DNA from: Tanypteryx hageni
Lineage: Eukaryota > Arthropoda > Insecta > Odonata > Petaluridae
NCBI GenBank assembly: GCA_028673005.1
Contig: CM054116.1
Location: forward strand, 100,604,207-100,668,206
Direction of reading: 5' to 3'
Length of the DNA stretch: 64,000 bases
Below are positions 11,661 through 23,700 of this stretch, one piece after another (position 1 is the first letter of the stretch; each line of letters opens with the position of its first letter). Made by a program: the position numbers and the translations under genes. The notes under the pieces are model-generated. The model saw only the letters and a program-made list of their open reading frames with translations. It did not search any database and had not been told where the DNA came from.

Positions 11661-14600
11661 GTCACCTTTGTCACTGTTAATAGGGTAATTGTAAAAGACT
11701 GTTTATGAGCTAGTTAAAACGTGTAAATAAAATTAAACTAGTAGACAACGGATCAAAGCATCCGAAGTTCAACAGAGCGTTGATAAAACGGGTGACAAAT
11801 ATGACAAAGTAATTTGGCAGAACTTGGTACAAATTCCACCACAAAATATATGCGAAATACAGGTACGGTTTCGACTTTGCAAGACATCGCAGTCGCATTT
11901 TCATCCTTTGTCACAGAAAGTTTTTATTCTATTCACTCGACAAAATAACCATTTCGTTTCTAATTTAATAGGAAATTAAATTAGGATGAACTTACGCCGT
12001 CTACAGAAACTCCGGGATAAGAGACATATACGCGAAACTGTCCGAGATACCGATCGCAGTCGGTAGATTAGATAGAGAGGTGCGCGTAGGCGAACCAGAA
12101 CGCAAAGCGGTGGCGAATAGGAAAGAGTAGAGATCGTGGTAAGCGGTATAAAAGTATCTCCGTGGACGACGCGTAAATCGGATCCATCGGCATCACCTTT
12201 AACTTGGTTCGCGTGAAGCAGGCGTGGTAATATTCTTCAATTAACCCTTTTGCCTCGAACCGACTCAACCGCTAATGTCCATTTCGTGTGCACGTCACGT
12301 GCGCCGCATCAAAAAAATTTCCAAGTGCAGCCGGTGCTTAAAGAGAGCCGCCATGTTGTCAACGACGTCTCCAACCTAAATGACATGTTGGACTCGGCGT
12401 GGACAAGATGCAAGGAGACGGTTGCGAGTTTTTTCCGCAAAAGAGAGGCCGCCCCATCCAACTCCCACATCACCGGTCGCTGCGCATACGTTTAAATTTT
12501 CGAAACGCTGTTTAAATGCTTGAAGGAATTAAGAAGCCATATTCGGAATTGGAAGGAACGGGATTGAATGTTTGTTCGGATGGATGAGAAGGTTGAAATT
12601 TTTGGAAGTGTAAGAAGAAAACTGAACTGAATTACGTCTTTATTGGGGCGAGATTGATACTAAGTCTCCTCTTCTAAGACGGAGAGAGAGAAAGGGTTAG
12701 TATGTAGGAAGTCGAGGGGGGATAGAAATAGCGGAGACGGAATGAAGGGGAAAAAATCCTCTTTTAATGGCAAAATTGAGACTTGACGAGTCATTAAAAA
12801 AAATTTTAACCGGAAAATAAATTTGTTACCGGAAACCAAGGGAGGCAAGGCAATGGGGTGCAGGAAAGAGCGAGTAAGGAAAATTAGGCGTGTTATATAA
12901 TCAGAGAGGGACGACCAGGGTGAAAATAGGGAGAGAATTGCCTCAATTCGGGAGGCAGCAATTGCAGACGGGGAGGCTGGATGAAAGGAGGTGGTCGGAA
13001 GCATTTTACGGTGGTTTAGAATGGGAGTAAGTCGTGGGAGAGAAAGAGAGAGGAGTTGAAGGAGAATGGAGGGAGATTTCGAGTGTGTCGTGAAGGGAGT
13101 GGCGGAAGGAGTGGTGCCTTTTACCGATCCCTTCCAGTCGGGCGCTCCTTTGGCATTTCCTCTGCACTAAAATCTCGTTGCCAACCGCACGGAGAAAACT
13201 TTCCCGCGCTAGAAGAAGACGACCAGATATACCAAAAGGAAGAAAAAAAAGTCGAGGGTCTCTTGGAAAACGGAACCGTCACGATTCACATTTCTATAAC
13301 GTACAACATGTTTTTTAAAATTCTCATAAATCTTCAAGATAGTTTTACGGAGAAAAGGTGCCGCAATTTTAAGAACTGTAACTGGACTTTAATGCTCGTG
13401 TTTAATGCATATTCGACGTTGTGTACTGCTGGACTGCCCGTAATAAAAGACCTGGAATGATGTTTTACGTCAAAGCCTAGGGCGTGTACGAGTTTAACCA
13501 GCATATTTTAGAGGTATTTTACAATTTTTTTACTTCGAGTCATTTTTCTTTACGTGGAGGTCCTACTGTTTGAGGACTGCTATATATTGTTTTTTGAAAG
13601 TTTACTACATCTGCTCTGGCATTTTGTCCATCAGAGAACAGCCAACTTTTCTTGAGCACTAGTTATCATTCGGCATGATTTATCTATATTTTAAAGACCA
13701 ACTCAAAATTTTCACACTAATGGAGTGTGAAGATGTATTTAAACTACTCGCAATAAATCAACAGCACTCAATAGAAACCTAAAAGATTGACTTATAACCA
13801 TTATGGAGATTATATCAATACCACTTCAGTAATTCGTCGAATACATTTGGTAAGAAGGCATGAAAATACTAAATGGCAACTTTTGTAAAAATGGAAATCT
13901 CTATTCTGCCCCCGCAAAATTTTGATATCTTCATAATATTACCATAAAAAGAGTCTTTTTCGCGGTGACTGTTAGCACAGTATAATAATTAGTTAAAATG
14001 CATAGACAAAGAACCAGTAAAGGACTACTTCTATTTCTTAAACAATCACAATGTTTCAAGGGTTAGTCGATGGAAATTTGAGTAATAAAAAAATTCCTCT
14101 ATATTTTTAGAGGGGTACGAAATATCGATCTTATTGTCTGAAAAAATATTACAATTCTTAGAGCACTTGAGTAACCTTAGGCCACTGCAAAATCCTCTCG
14201 AGAGACGACATTCAATAAAAATTCTTACAATGATAACTAATCAACGATAACTTCAACACAACGGTAACCACATAATTTATATTTTTAAATTTTTGTTAAA
14301 TTTGCACAAAAGGAAGCGAAAGATCCTCTGAAATACTTTTTAAAAAGTCCCCGAAATTCGTCCAGTTCGCCCGTAATTTTAACAAAAGGACCGCAGTAGC
14401 GGGCGATAAAAAAACAGCACCGATACATCTGTTACTTGGTCCCTTTACAGGACTTCGTGAGTCTGTTGACCCAGCGCAGAGGACAACTTAAACAGAAAAA
14501 AAAAGGAAAATTCTTTTTCGTCATAGGTTTCGGACAACACACATGCTCGAGGCAGAAAAAGGCTTTGTTAAAGAATCCATAAAAGTACTCGCTTTCTTTT

Positions 14601-14697
14601 GAATTTCGCCAGCGAGTTGATTTTACCAATCGCGAATTACTTCCGAGATAGCTCGTAAGAGGGCAATAAACGAGTGATGCGCAAAATGTGATAACAA
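11661..14697. other. anonymous sequence
   Basis: Contains a less AT-rich patch with an open frame at about 12250-12495, discussed under rejected items, and otherwise unremarkable AT-rich DNA. No terminal repeats recognised. Confidence 0.4.
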
Positions 14698-15460
14698 CGC
14701 GGAGGTTGGACGTGGAGGAGGGAAAAGGGAGGGAAGTGGGTAATGTCTTTATTTTTTTGGGAGAGGGAGAGAGCGGTGGTGTGGGTGCCAAAGGGGCTGC
14801 GATAGGAAGAAGAGTGTGGGGAAGAAGGACAGAGGGAAGAGTGGGAAATAGAAGAGGAGGATCGGTATAGTGGCGAATGTGTTGTTGTCCGACTCAAAAC
14901 CGCGATTGAGGACACCTCAACCAGTGACCACCGCTAGACTCGGGAGGGATAAACGGGAGAGAAGAAAGAACAAAAGAGGGAGAGGATAAGAGAGAGACGG
15001 AGAAAGAGGACGGGTTCTCTCTCTTCAGCACAAACCGTTCCCACTCCTCTCTCTCTCTATCCTTGAACTCCGGCGCTTTCGGCGGGTAGTGGTCGGGAAC
15101 CCATCCCCTTGAGGGACAAGGAAAAAAGGTGTGGTCAAGAGGGAAACAGGGAGAAGTGGGAGAAAGAGAAGATGGGCAGGGTATTTAGAGAGGATGGGTA
15201 GGATTTTTAGGAAATGTGTAGGATAAGAGAGAGGGGGGTTGGTATGGGTGAGTGGAGAGGTTAGGAAGGATGGAAGGAGTTGAGGAGGGTAGGAGGAGAG
15301 GAATGGGGAGAAAATGGGAGTGAAGGTAGTGAGGGGTCGCAGTATAGAGGAAGGCGAAGGGAGGGACGAGAGGAGGAAAGGGGAGTCGGCAGGGATGAGA
15401 GGAGGGAAAGGGTAATAAAAGGAGGAAGGAGGTAATGGTAATGAAGAAAACTAGGGAAAG
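14698..15460 (+). repeat. purine-rich region, plus strand
   Basis: G and A dominate the plus strand at 14698-14870, 14940-15015 and 15110-15460. A short pyrimidine run (TCTCTCTCT) at about 15019-15058 lies between them and could pair with the GAGAGA runs. Frames across it encode only low-complexity peptide. Confidence 0.75.
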
Positions 15461-16275
15461 GAATGGCAAAGATAAGATTTGATAACGAAATAGTCGGGCA
15501 GGTGAGAGTAAAGAAATTAGGCTGTTATAAAAGTGTATTAATATTCAAATTAGTGTTTAGACGTGTAGTCAGATTCGATACCTCAAGGAAAGACAAAACC
15601 TTCGAGTTATCGAAACTTGGATCTATAGGGCTTCATTGTACATACATAAGTGAACAAGGACGGGATATGTATTATCATCCTCGAGTTACAGACGCTCATA
15701 GTCACGTGGTTCAATCGATTAACTACAGAATGGCGATTTCCATGAACGTTTGAAGCGTATTTCACTATAATAAATTCACTAGAGAATTATCAACCTCGTC
15801 TTATGAATGAAAACAAATTTAAGAAAAATCGCTTAAATATAAAATAAATCGAACAAATACATATTCAAGGTATCTCCCATAACCATGTTGTGGCTATTAG
15901 ATATACCTGAAATAAGTTTTTTTTCAATTTTTCGATATGTAAGTGCTCATTCGTGAAATTGTAATACATTGCTTAGCACGCTTTTGCTCTTGAATAAGTT
16001 TACTTCGCGAAGAGTGGACATTATATAGACAGTCGTTCAACGACGTGTGCCAAAAGTTTGGATAAAAATTGTGCACAAGTATCAACTCTTTTATGAAGAT
16101 GAAAATGCCGAGGGGTAATCCCGAAGAAGCAAATTCGTTACGCGTTTCTGAAAAGGCAGACCCGTTAAAATGTTCCTCGAGCGATATCCGCTTATAAAAC
16201 CACGCCGATAAAAAATGTATCGCAACATGTAGGATCGAGATTTCCTCTTTCTGGTTCCTAGTCTAGTATCTAACA
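15461..16275. other. anonymous sequence
   Basis: An open frame at 15463-15753 on the plus strand has no recognisable domain and no clear splice or start context. Nothing else stands out. Confidence 0.35.
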
Positions 16276-16830
16276 GTGACAACGAACGAAGGCGTGGTGG
16301 GGAAAGAGATGCACGGAAAGAAGAATTGCAAGGTGTGGAGGAAAGGGAGGATTAGACGAGGACAAGAGAGGCGAGACGGTGCTCGCAAGTCGCAGACGAC
16401 ATATAGGAGAATAACGAGAGTCGGGAGATGCGGGAAAAGTCCAGGGCGTGGAGAAAGGCGAGGAAGGGAGCAAGGAAGAGGGCAAGCACGAGGGACGGAG
16501 GAGGGCGAGAAAGCAGCCACAGAATCAAGGACTGGAGTAGGGCGAGGAGGAGGATGATGTAGTGCAAAGGGACAGAGAGGGTGGAGAATGGAGGACGAGG
16601 GCGAAGAGTGAAGGAGAAAGAGATGGGAGTGGAGGTCGAGAGGAGAGGGCGGAGGAGGTCGAGAGGAGAGGGCGGAGGAGGTCGAGGGAGTGGAAGATGA
16701 GGACGAGGGACTCGAAGGAGAGACGTGCGTGAGGGCGGCGAGGGGTTGGAAAAGGATGGCGAGTGGGTGAAAGGAGGGGGATGAAGAAGGGGACAGGGGG
16801 ATCGGCGGGTCGGGGGTGGTAGGCGAGGGA
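16276..16830 (+). repeat. GC-richer polypurine region with a 23-bp tandem repeat
   Basis: Plus strand is purine-dominated with interspersed C. A 23-bp unit starting GGTCGAGAGGAGAGGGCGGA occurs at 16634 and 16657 with a partial third copy at 16680. The open frames over this region (up to 256 codons on the minus strand) are Pro/Ser/Leu-rich low-complexity translations without domain features, so I do not call a gene. Confidence 0.7.
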
Positions 16831-17542
16831 CCTGTCCGCAATTCCCTATTGTGCCTTCCCTCAGCGGTCCACCTCTCCGGAGGCAGAGAGCTCTGGTTGG
16901 TGGGAAGGAGCGGCTGGTAGAGAGGGAGGAGCCGAGATCTGGCCTCAGGGTTGCCACAACCGGAGAACCAAAGGACTGCAAAGTGCTTTCGGGGAGGAAA
17001 TGGATTTTTGCTTTCTCGGAGTAGTTTGCTCAATCCACGGACACGGTACGAATGCTAGCCTGCGTTTATTTCGGTCGCCTGTGCGAGCTTTTAATGCCGT
17101 CGCTGGAGGGTTCCTTTAAATCGGCACAAAAAAGGAGTATCGCTTATTCGTCTGCTAAATTTCGAAGTATTTTTTCCGAGGAGCGTTTCTTTGAAGCATG
17201 AGCGTAGCGTTAGTGTGTGAAGAGTAATACCCTTACATATGATGCGTAACCCTTGTTACATTATATTTTAATGTTTTTGATTAATTATCCAAGTTCACAA
17301 ATGAAAGTGTTGGTGAAGTTTGTCTGCAAATAGACATATGCTGGACATGAATTCATTATCGAAGTTATTGATGTAGCAATAAAACGGCTGAGTCACGATC
17401 CATTTCGGCTAAACATTGGCTGCAAAAGAAATATAAATTTATTGGTACGCAAACGCTTTGTACGGCGATCCCCAATTTAACTGAAACCTTCGGCGCGACA
17501 TTACACGAGTTTTGTGACTTATGAAATTTGATTTATTTTTAT
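16831..17542. other. anonymous sequence
   Basis: The first 200 bases are GC-richer; the rest is ordinary. No gene or repeat recognised. Confidence 0.4.
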
Positions 17543-17550
17543 ATAAGCAT

Positions 17551-17973
17551 CAGTGGCGGCTCGTAGCTAAAATTAGTGGGGGTGCTGCTCCAGAAAAACA
17601 CGCCGACTAAAAAAAAACTTCCTTCCACCATCACGCCAGAGCCGGCACTGCGAGAGCAACAGTGCTCTCTCTACCTGGCAGTCCCGCCTTCCTCCCCGCC
17701 CCCCCTCCTATGTGCGCATGCGCACAACAGTCAAACACTACGTCGCTGGCACTGTGAAGCGCACAGTTCCATACAAAGATTTTTGTATCTTTTTCATAAA
17801 CTGGGGGATGGTTACTGAAGTACTGACATTAAGCTTAAGGAATATATATTGTACTACAAAAATAAAGAAAGAATTAAAGAAAAAAGGACTCATTATATTA
17901 AATGTTATCGATAATATCAAGTGGAAATAGGGGGTGCTGCAGTTCCGCAGTGCCTATACACGAGCCGCCACTG
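17551..17973. mobile_element. well-preserved hAT-type non-autonomous element
   Basis: Perfect 14-bp terminal inverted repeats, CAGTGGCGGCTCGT at the left and its exact inverse ACGAGCCGCCACTG at the right. They are flanked by a perfect 8-bp target duplication ATAAGCAT (543-550 and 974-981 within the 17-kb block). The 423-bp body has no recognisable transposase. Intact ends and duplication suggest a comparatively recent insertion; a polymorphic site in the population would fit. The innermost nested element at 42011 has related CAGTGGCGGAT ends. Confidence 0.92.
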
Positions 17974-17981
17974 ATAAGCAT

Positions 17982-19191
17982 TCTTCCATATGCATACATA
18001 AAAGAAATAAAAATATAGAAAGCAAACATTGGAATCTAAAAATATAAAATACAAACATCTAATAAATAAAAAGAAATTCCATCGCGATCCTCCAGAAACG
18101 TTTCAAAGCTGAAAATGGTGTTACGAACCACAGTTTGCGAGCTACTGCACTAGTTCAGCGAATGATGCTCTAAAAAGAATTACCAGGGAGAACGGCTTCT
18201 TTGGATGTGTATTGTATTTTACGGTTACGGTGTCTGCCTTGATTTTCTAACGAATGCGAGCATTAATGTATCTATTTGAATTATTCATTTTTGAAAAATT
18301 TCATTCACAAATTTTGAAAAATGAAATGTACCGCAGGTTACATGATTTATAATTAGGAGACAAAGACGATTTATTTTTGAAAGATCTTACCTCCATTTTG
18401 ACGCTTCTATTTTTTCAATCAATTCAAAATTTATCTTCCATAAAACGGTTTAATTGAAAGCATGCTTATTTGATCACGAATCTCAAAAGAATAATACAAG
18501 TTACAGCAAAATACAACTCTTAATTTATTTCTCGTGACTCCTATGAGTTTGCTGTCACCGATATCTATACACGCGGAAAAATTCTGCTACTACAGAGTAA
18601 AAAAAACATTAAAACTAGATAATTACGCATCGCAAATTGAGACGAGCTTCGGTTGTTCCATCCTGAAAGACGCACAAAAAAAAGAAAAAAATATTAGGCA
18701 GTTTCACCGAACCCTACGATTTTCCTCGTCTTAATTATACTCCTTGCCAGTCAAGCATTTGGCAGTTCTGCATGGTATGAAAAGAGAAGGGGCGCGCGGA
18801 TGAGTCGTAAAGAGAGAGAAAGAGAGGGTGAATTTGTTGTCAGTCCGAAATACACGGATCAGGGGTGGTATGGGAAAGTAATGCCAGAGCGCAATGGTCT
18901 TCAAAGCAGAAGCCGTGACTCGTCGATTCACTCATAACGGACTTCAATAAATGGCCGACACAAGATACTTTGCCACCCCAACGGGATAAATCACCACACG
19001 CTTAAAGGAAATTACAGGAAAAATTTTGGTGTTTATTTTAATGGCTTCAGGAAACTGTTACCGAAATTCTTTCTTAAACCTTATTATTGTACGTTATTCA
19101 GCATTAAGTTGTGTATTATTGGACAAAAAGACTATTTTTTGGTGAGGCGTGAAGTAAAAAAGTTTGAAAATCTATGCTATAACGGACCGCG
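17982..19191. other. anonymous sequence
   Basis: A segment near 18113-18154 (ACCACAGTTTGCGAGC then ACTGCAC) could be a worn hAT terminus without a partner. Otherwise nothing recognisable. Confidence 0.35.
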
Positions 19192-19223
19192 CGCCCTCGT
19201 AAGAGAGCATCCTTACGAGGGCG
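19192..19223. repeat. strong 12-bp-stem hairpin
   Basis: CGCCCTCGTAAG (19192-19203) is followed after an 8-nt loop by its exact inverse CTTACGAGGGCG (19212-19223). The stem is GC-rich. It lies about 270 bp upstream of the candidate 5' exon. It is too short for a typical pre-miRNA, and no function can be assigned. Confidence 0.85.
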
Positions 19224-19551
19224 TCACAGGTTAAATTTAAATAGGAAAACCAAACAGATCTCCGTTATATTAGCGCGTATATGTAATGATCCACTTCGTT
19301 TGTCTCGGCCAAAACGTCAGCTCGGTTTTCGGTTCATCGATTTCGAATTTCGTAAATATACCTATACACTATTAATTTGTCGCCTTCGTAGATGGTTAAA
19401 CAACTTGGAAGTTATAGGCGTCAAAGGACACGCTTTAAAAATCACATTTCTATCCGCAGGAGTGGGCAGTGTCCGGATTGTTCCGCCGTCGTCCGCCTTT
19501 CAGATGCTCCTTTGTTCGACAGACGTCGCAGGAATGTTTTGCTCATCCAAC

Positions 19552-19739
19552 ATGGCGGCGGCGGTGTCCTCCGGCTCCCTTAAAGTACAGGTGCTGAACG
19601 TGGACGCGGAAAAGGAGCGTTCTTTCTTCCCCTCTCTCTCTCATCTTGACACAACAGGCGGACGGCGTCAATGCCAACGGGGCCGAGGCATCCAGCGAGT
19701 ACGTCAACCCGAATTCAACACGGCAGATTCCTCGGGCAG
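19552..19739 (+). CDS. candidate N-terminal coding exons of an unidentified host gene
   Basis: Proposed model: a 5' exon begins after acceptor TTTCTATCCGCAG at 19460 and carries untranslated sequence. Translation starts at 19552 in CCAACATGGCGGCGGCGG and gives MAAAVSSGSLKVQ up to 19590. An intron of 67 nt (19591-19657) starts GTGCTG, contains a long pyrimidine run and ends ACAACAG. The next exon, 19658-19739, continues in frame as ADGVNANGAEASS, then EYVNPNSTRQIPRA, and stops before donor GTATCT. Codons in the second segment end mostly in C or G, unlike the AT-rich surroundings, which is the main coding signal. The 5' part keeps a different open frame through the putative intron, so an unspliced reading is possible. 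I do not recognise the protein. Further exons would be downstream and are not visible in the window. Starts, introns and the gene itself are inference from signals. Confidence 0.4.
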
Positions 19740-19903
19740 GTATCTTAGATAAGAGGTTTCGCGAAATGCTCCCGTCCCATCTCCTTGAGATGCTCGGCGA
19801 AGGGAGACAAAATAATTTCCAGGCATGGAATCATTTTGACTTTTACTGACGCCCACCAGATACACCGCAACGATTTTCGGAAGCATCCTACTGTAATTAA
19901 CGT

Positions 19904-19911
<8 letters not shown>
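19740..19911. other. sequence after the candidate exon
   Basis: If the donor at 19740 is not used, the frame stays open to a stop at 19847-19849. No domain is recognisable. It runs into the TA microsatellite. Confidence 0.3.
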
Positions 19912-19976
<65 letters not shown>

Positions 19977-20100
19977 CTAAAGGAAAAGAAAAGGTAGTGA
20001 TGAGGGTGGCAACAAGGTGTTGAGGGAAGCCCAGCGGACACTTACCAAGTTGAGGACCAAGCTGGTAGGCTGCTGGGGGCGTCGAAGAGACACGTAAAAC

Positions 20101-20140
<40 letters not shown>

Positions 20141-20250
20141 AAGAGGAAAGGTAAATAGATATATCAACCGCAACTAGGCGTTAAGGGAAGGAAGCCCAGT
20201 GGACACTTACCAATAGGTGATCCGCTAGGTTGTCGGAGAGACATATACTA
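19912..20250 (+). repeat. two tandem ~165-bp units each headed by a (TA)n run
   Basis: (TA)n at 19912-19973 and again at 20102-20138. Each run is followed by related sequence: GGAAGCCCAGCGGACACTT then ...GAAGAGACACG in the first, and GGAAGCCCAGTGGACACTT then ...GGAGAGACATA in the second. This is an imperfect tandem duplication. Tandem terminal repeats and nearby (TA)n are compatible with a Penelope-like element remnant, and the next feature supports that, but no reverse transcriptase is visible. Confidence 0.7.
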
Positions 20251-20251
20251 T

Positions 20252-20430
20252 ACACACAAGCTTTCGGGATGATCCCTTTGTCAGCACAAAACAGAAAAAT
20301 TCAAGAACAAGCAATTTTGCAAATGTAATTGCCTCAGGTTCTGTTAGAATTTATTTTCGGTGAATTACCACTGAAGATGGATGTTTTGTAGCCGAAATGC
20401 ACATATGTTTTTTTTAACCATGTAGCTATT
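20252..20430 (+). mobile_element. possible Penelope-like element fragment with hammerhead-like words
   Basis: ACACACAAGCTTTCGGGATG followed by CCTTTGTCAGCAC at about 20252-20288 resembles a sequence often seen in Penelope-like terminal regions (from memory, not searched). At 20371-20397 the words CTGAAGA and GAAA occur in the order and rough spacing of a minimal hammerhead ribozyme core, known in Penelope-like terminal repeats. I could not fold a convincing stem III or locate the cleavage site. Treat as a candidate only. Confidence 0.35.
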
Positions 20431-20529
20431 GGAGATATCCGAGGCAAGTATACTAATTTTTTTCAGCCATAAGACGAGGGCGATAGTTCCCTATTGAAGC
20501 ACAAGAGAGAGTCAACACCTAGTTTGCCG

Positions 20530-20625
20530 TTGATATATTATATACATACATACGTACGTACGCATGCATGCATACATACATCCATCGACACACACACACA
20601 CATATATATATATATATGCATACAC
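20530..20625. repeat. compound microsatellite
   Basis: Runs of TACA, ACGT, GCAT, CA and TA follow one another here, including CACACACACACACA and ATATATATATATAT. Frames through it are not coding. Confidence 0.9.
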
Positions 20626-21608
20626 ATCGTGGGAGGTCTGCAGAGCTAAAGTAAAAAAGGGCGTAAAACGAAGTAGCGGATATGACGTCAGAGGCAGAGA
20701 TTCTTGGGGATTGAAAAAATATAATGAATGCGGATATTGAGTGTCTGAATTTCATCCCCGACCGCTGACAGCGTTGCACCTCATTGAATTTCAGTATGCG
20801 GGAACACTGATAATGATTCATACGGAAGTGTAATTACAATGACCTCATGGCACGTGAAAAATGTCCACCACATAATATGCTATATTAATTATCCGGATAT
20901 ACAATACAATTTTTTCCTTAAAAATAAAAATTAAACTTCTTTCACTTCATGTCCAGAAAGGAAATGAGTTACGCACCGATTTGCAGTAAAAGTACGCGGC
21001 AACGGAATTAACCAATACATATTTTCGAGCGATATAGATATCTAACTCAGCTCACGTAATCTGTATCAGTCATTGAAAAAAAAACTGCCGGAGTTGAACA
21101 TCTGCCAAAATGCAGGCACACGCGACGCAAAAAAAGTTCGTTTTAATGATGCTCGAGTAAGAAAACACTGACTGGCAGGAAACGTCTCATAACACGAAAA
21201 TGCGGCAACATCCCTCTTTTTTTATCCCGAGGTAGCTCTCACGTTATGGTAATCGGTCAGGTAAAGCTTTGGTGACGTAAACCGTGAGATTGTATCGACT
21301 TGCCTCTTAACCGCTCATCTCATAAATTACGCCGCTTGCTTAGCATCCAAGAAGAGAAAGTCATATTCAAGGACACGTGGGAAAAGTTCCCGAACATGAG
21401 ATGATGAAGTGGTTCCAGTCTATAATCTAAGCACTCAGCATCCGAAAAAGAGACGAAGTGGCGCTAGGAGGAAAACTATTGCGGAGACGAGAGGAAATAC
21501 GGAACGGAAAGCTTCAGAAGAGAATCAACTTAAGTAAATGACCTGAGAACGAAAAGAAAACACTAAGAGGCGGAATTACTTAAGCTGATTGAATGTTTCA
21601 AGCGATAT
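20626..21608. other. anonymous sequence
   Basis: No gene or repeat boundary recognised. Confidence 0.4.
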
Positions 21609-21616
21609 TCTAGACA

Positions 21617-21906
21617 AGGGGTGCCCAAACTACGGCCCGCGAAGCTATGGCGAAAAAGCAATTCGAAAACTTTAACGCACAAATTCATACATTTTTAAAA
21701 ATTTTGGATAATAAAACTTTAAATAATGAAATGTTAGCCATGAAAACCTTATTTAGACTTGAGTTTCACTTATACGGAAACTCAGAATACTTCCGATTTA
21801 AACTCTAATCCGGCCCGCCGAAAAATTGACAACTTCCATAGCGGCTCGCCGAGGGATTGGCAACCGCTGATGTGACCCACCAATAGAAAAGTTAGGGCAC
21901 CACTGC
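21617..21906. mobile_element. hAT-type MITE, family 3
   Basis: Left end AGGGGTGCCCAAACTACGG and right end GTTAGGGCACCACTGC are inverted relatives. The octamer TCTAGACA flanks both sides (21609-21616 and 21907-21914). The interior, including GAAGCTATGGCGAAAAAGCA and CACAAATTCATACATTTT, reappears in the element at 41725-43258, so this is a true dispersed family. About 290 bp, non-coding. Confidence 0.85.
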
Positions 21907-21914
21907 TCTAGACA

Positions 21915-23553
21915 AATGGATGGAAGAGAATAATTTAAAGAAAAATAATAATAAGAATGTTCTTTTCGAAATAAACCATTTTTTGAAGTCCAAATTATTA
22001 AATAAGGGGGTTTTCTGGAAAATTATCCGTTTTAGCTCTTAATAGTAATTCCTTCTGGTATGTAACTCCACAGTAAAAAGATATATTGATGAAAACTCAA
22101 CAATAAAATCATAAATTATTGGTACTATAATATCGATTTTGGGTAGCAAAACACGGATTTCAACAACGCTCACACAAGAATCGAGAATAGGTCGATTGCT
22201 GGGACTCTTTTAAAGTTGGTAAAGTCGAGATATTATTATTATCATGTTTTCGAAGACTGCGCTTTCACAGAGAAGAAGCGATAGCATAAAAATTCGTTTC
22301 GAAAACGCTTAACGTTTGATGTTTTAAAACGGAAACTTATATTTGCATCGAAAGTAACGCTTGGATAAGCGTTTGTTATTGCATTTATTTCTGAAAAAAC
22401 GCCTTTTATTTTCATCGTGAGGCGATTAAATTGATCGCGAAAAAGGATAGATTCTTTCAAAAACTGGTCATCATAAAATAACATGAAACCGATTACCTCG
22501 AGAACCAGATAATAATTTAAACAAGCGGTGAAGTGGATAGCACAAAAGTTATTTTACCCCCATATGGATGAATTTACCGTTTTGCTAGCAAGAGTATTCG
22601 ATTTATAGCACAAAAGACATTGGATTTAAATTGACTAAATTTTAAGAGCTTAAAGGAACATTTTCAATGAAAATGGAAATTCCATAAGCTGCTGCTATGG
22701 ATTTCCGCATGAACAGTGGCTAGTGAGTGAATTTTATGTGCCCGCACCAATCGATAATTTATTTTTAGATTTTTATTCGGTTAACACAAGCGTCTTCCTA
22801 ACAGTAATATAAGTAACTTGAAATTTGGTCCTACGATTAATTATATGCTGAAATTCTAACGCTAAAGGGCAGCAAAGGCGCCAACTTCTTGCGAAGAGAG
22901 GTCTCGTAGCGTTTGTTTGTGTGTATTTATGGCTAATCAACCTCTTGGATTATTATACGCATACCTCCTTCCGCATCGAACACGTACACAAGAGAGGAGG
23001 AAAACCCGGGGCCAGCATTAGCCTACTCGTTACGAAGAGCACCAAGGTGGCAGACTGTTTAACATCCATTCCGGTCGGTCTCGTAGCGTGCGCCACATTA
23101 AGAGCCCACCACCTTGCCATGCCCCTAAAATACACACAGATACCGTTAATTTTTAATTGAAAACGTTCCTCTGGAGAAATACCGAAGGAAATTAAATTTC
23201 GAGTCCTGCATAATGGACAAATATGACACTAGAGAAATTAAACGATGGGAATGATTGAAGTCGAAGGGATATTAATCTCCGGGTCACAGATTTCCAGCGA
23301 AACGACAGCAGCAGTCGGGACGTAATCTTAAAGGAATTTTTATTGTCGAGCGCCCTATTCCATTCGCGACTAGCGAAGTGGTTTTAACTACAGTAAGGTT
23401 GGCCGACCGCGATCCTTCCCTCGGAATTTAAATAGATTATCTGAGTTATCCAAAATTTTGGCCAAGAAAATGTATTATATTGTTGCGAAAGAGAGCCTAT
23501 TTCAGAGTTAGAATTTCGTTCGTCAGTTTATATCTATTGGAGATGTTCTAAAG
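21915..23553. other. anonymous sequence
   Basis: Nothing recognised. A less AT-rich patch at about 22860-23140 keeps frames open on both strands but has no domain or clear splice signal pair. Confidence 0.4.
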
Positions 23554-23700
23554 CAGTTTCTCAACCGATGGGACGCGAGATTTTGAAGATAATTATTATA
23601 AAACTTTTTGTCAACAAAATTATTGCATTATTTATTATCCTAAACATTTTCACTGACGATTAATATAATGCTGAAATGCAGTGGTTGGTGAGAAACAAAA
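23554..23700 (+). mobile_element. truncated copy of hAT family 1
   Basis: Starts CAGTTTCTCAACCGATGGGA and continues with ATAATTATTATAAAACTTTT and TTAATATAATGCTGAAATGC, parallel to the copies at 27-299 (reverse complement) and 54929-55211. The similarity fades at about 23685 and there is no right terminus, so the copy is broken. Confidence 0.65.

Noticed and set aside
12250..12495. 81-codon open frame with coding-like GC-ending codons (VLKESRHVVNDVSNLNDMLD)
   Set aside because: It lacks an ATG at its start, the possible acceptor before CCGGTGCTT has a weak pyrimidine tract, no donor fits, and no domain is recognised. A homology search of the peptide could revive it.
16263..17033. 256-codon minus-strand frame
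   Set aside because: Mostly Pro/Ser/Leu low-complexity translation of a purine tract on the other strand; stops are rare there for compositional reasons.
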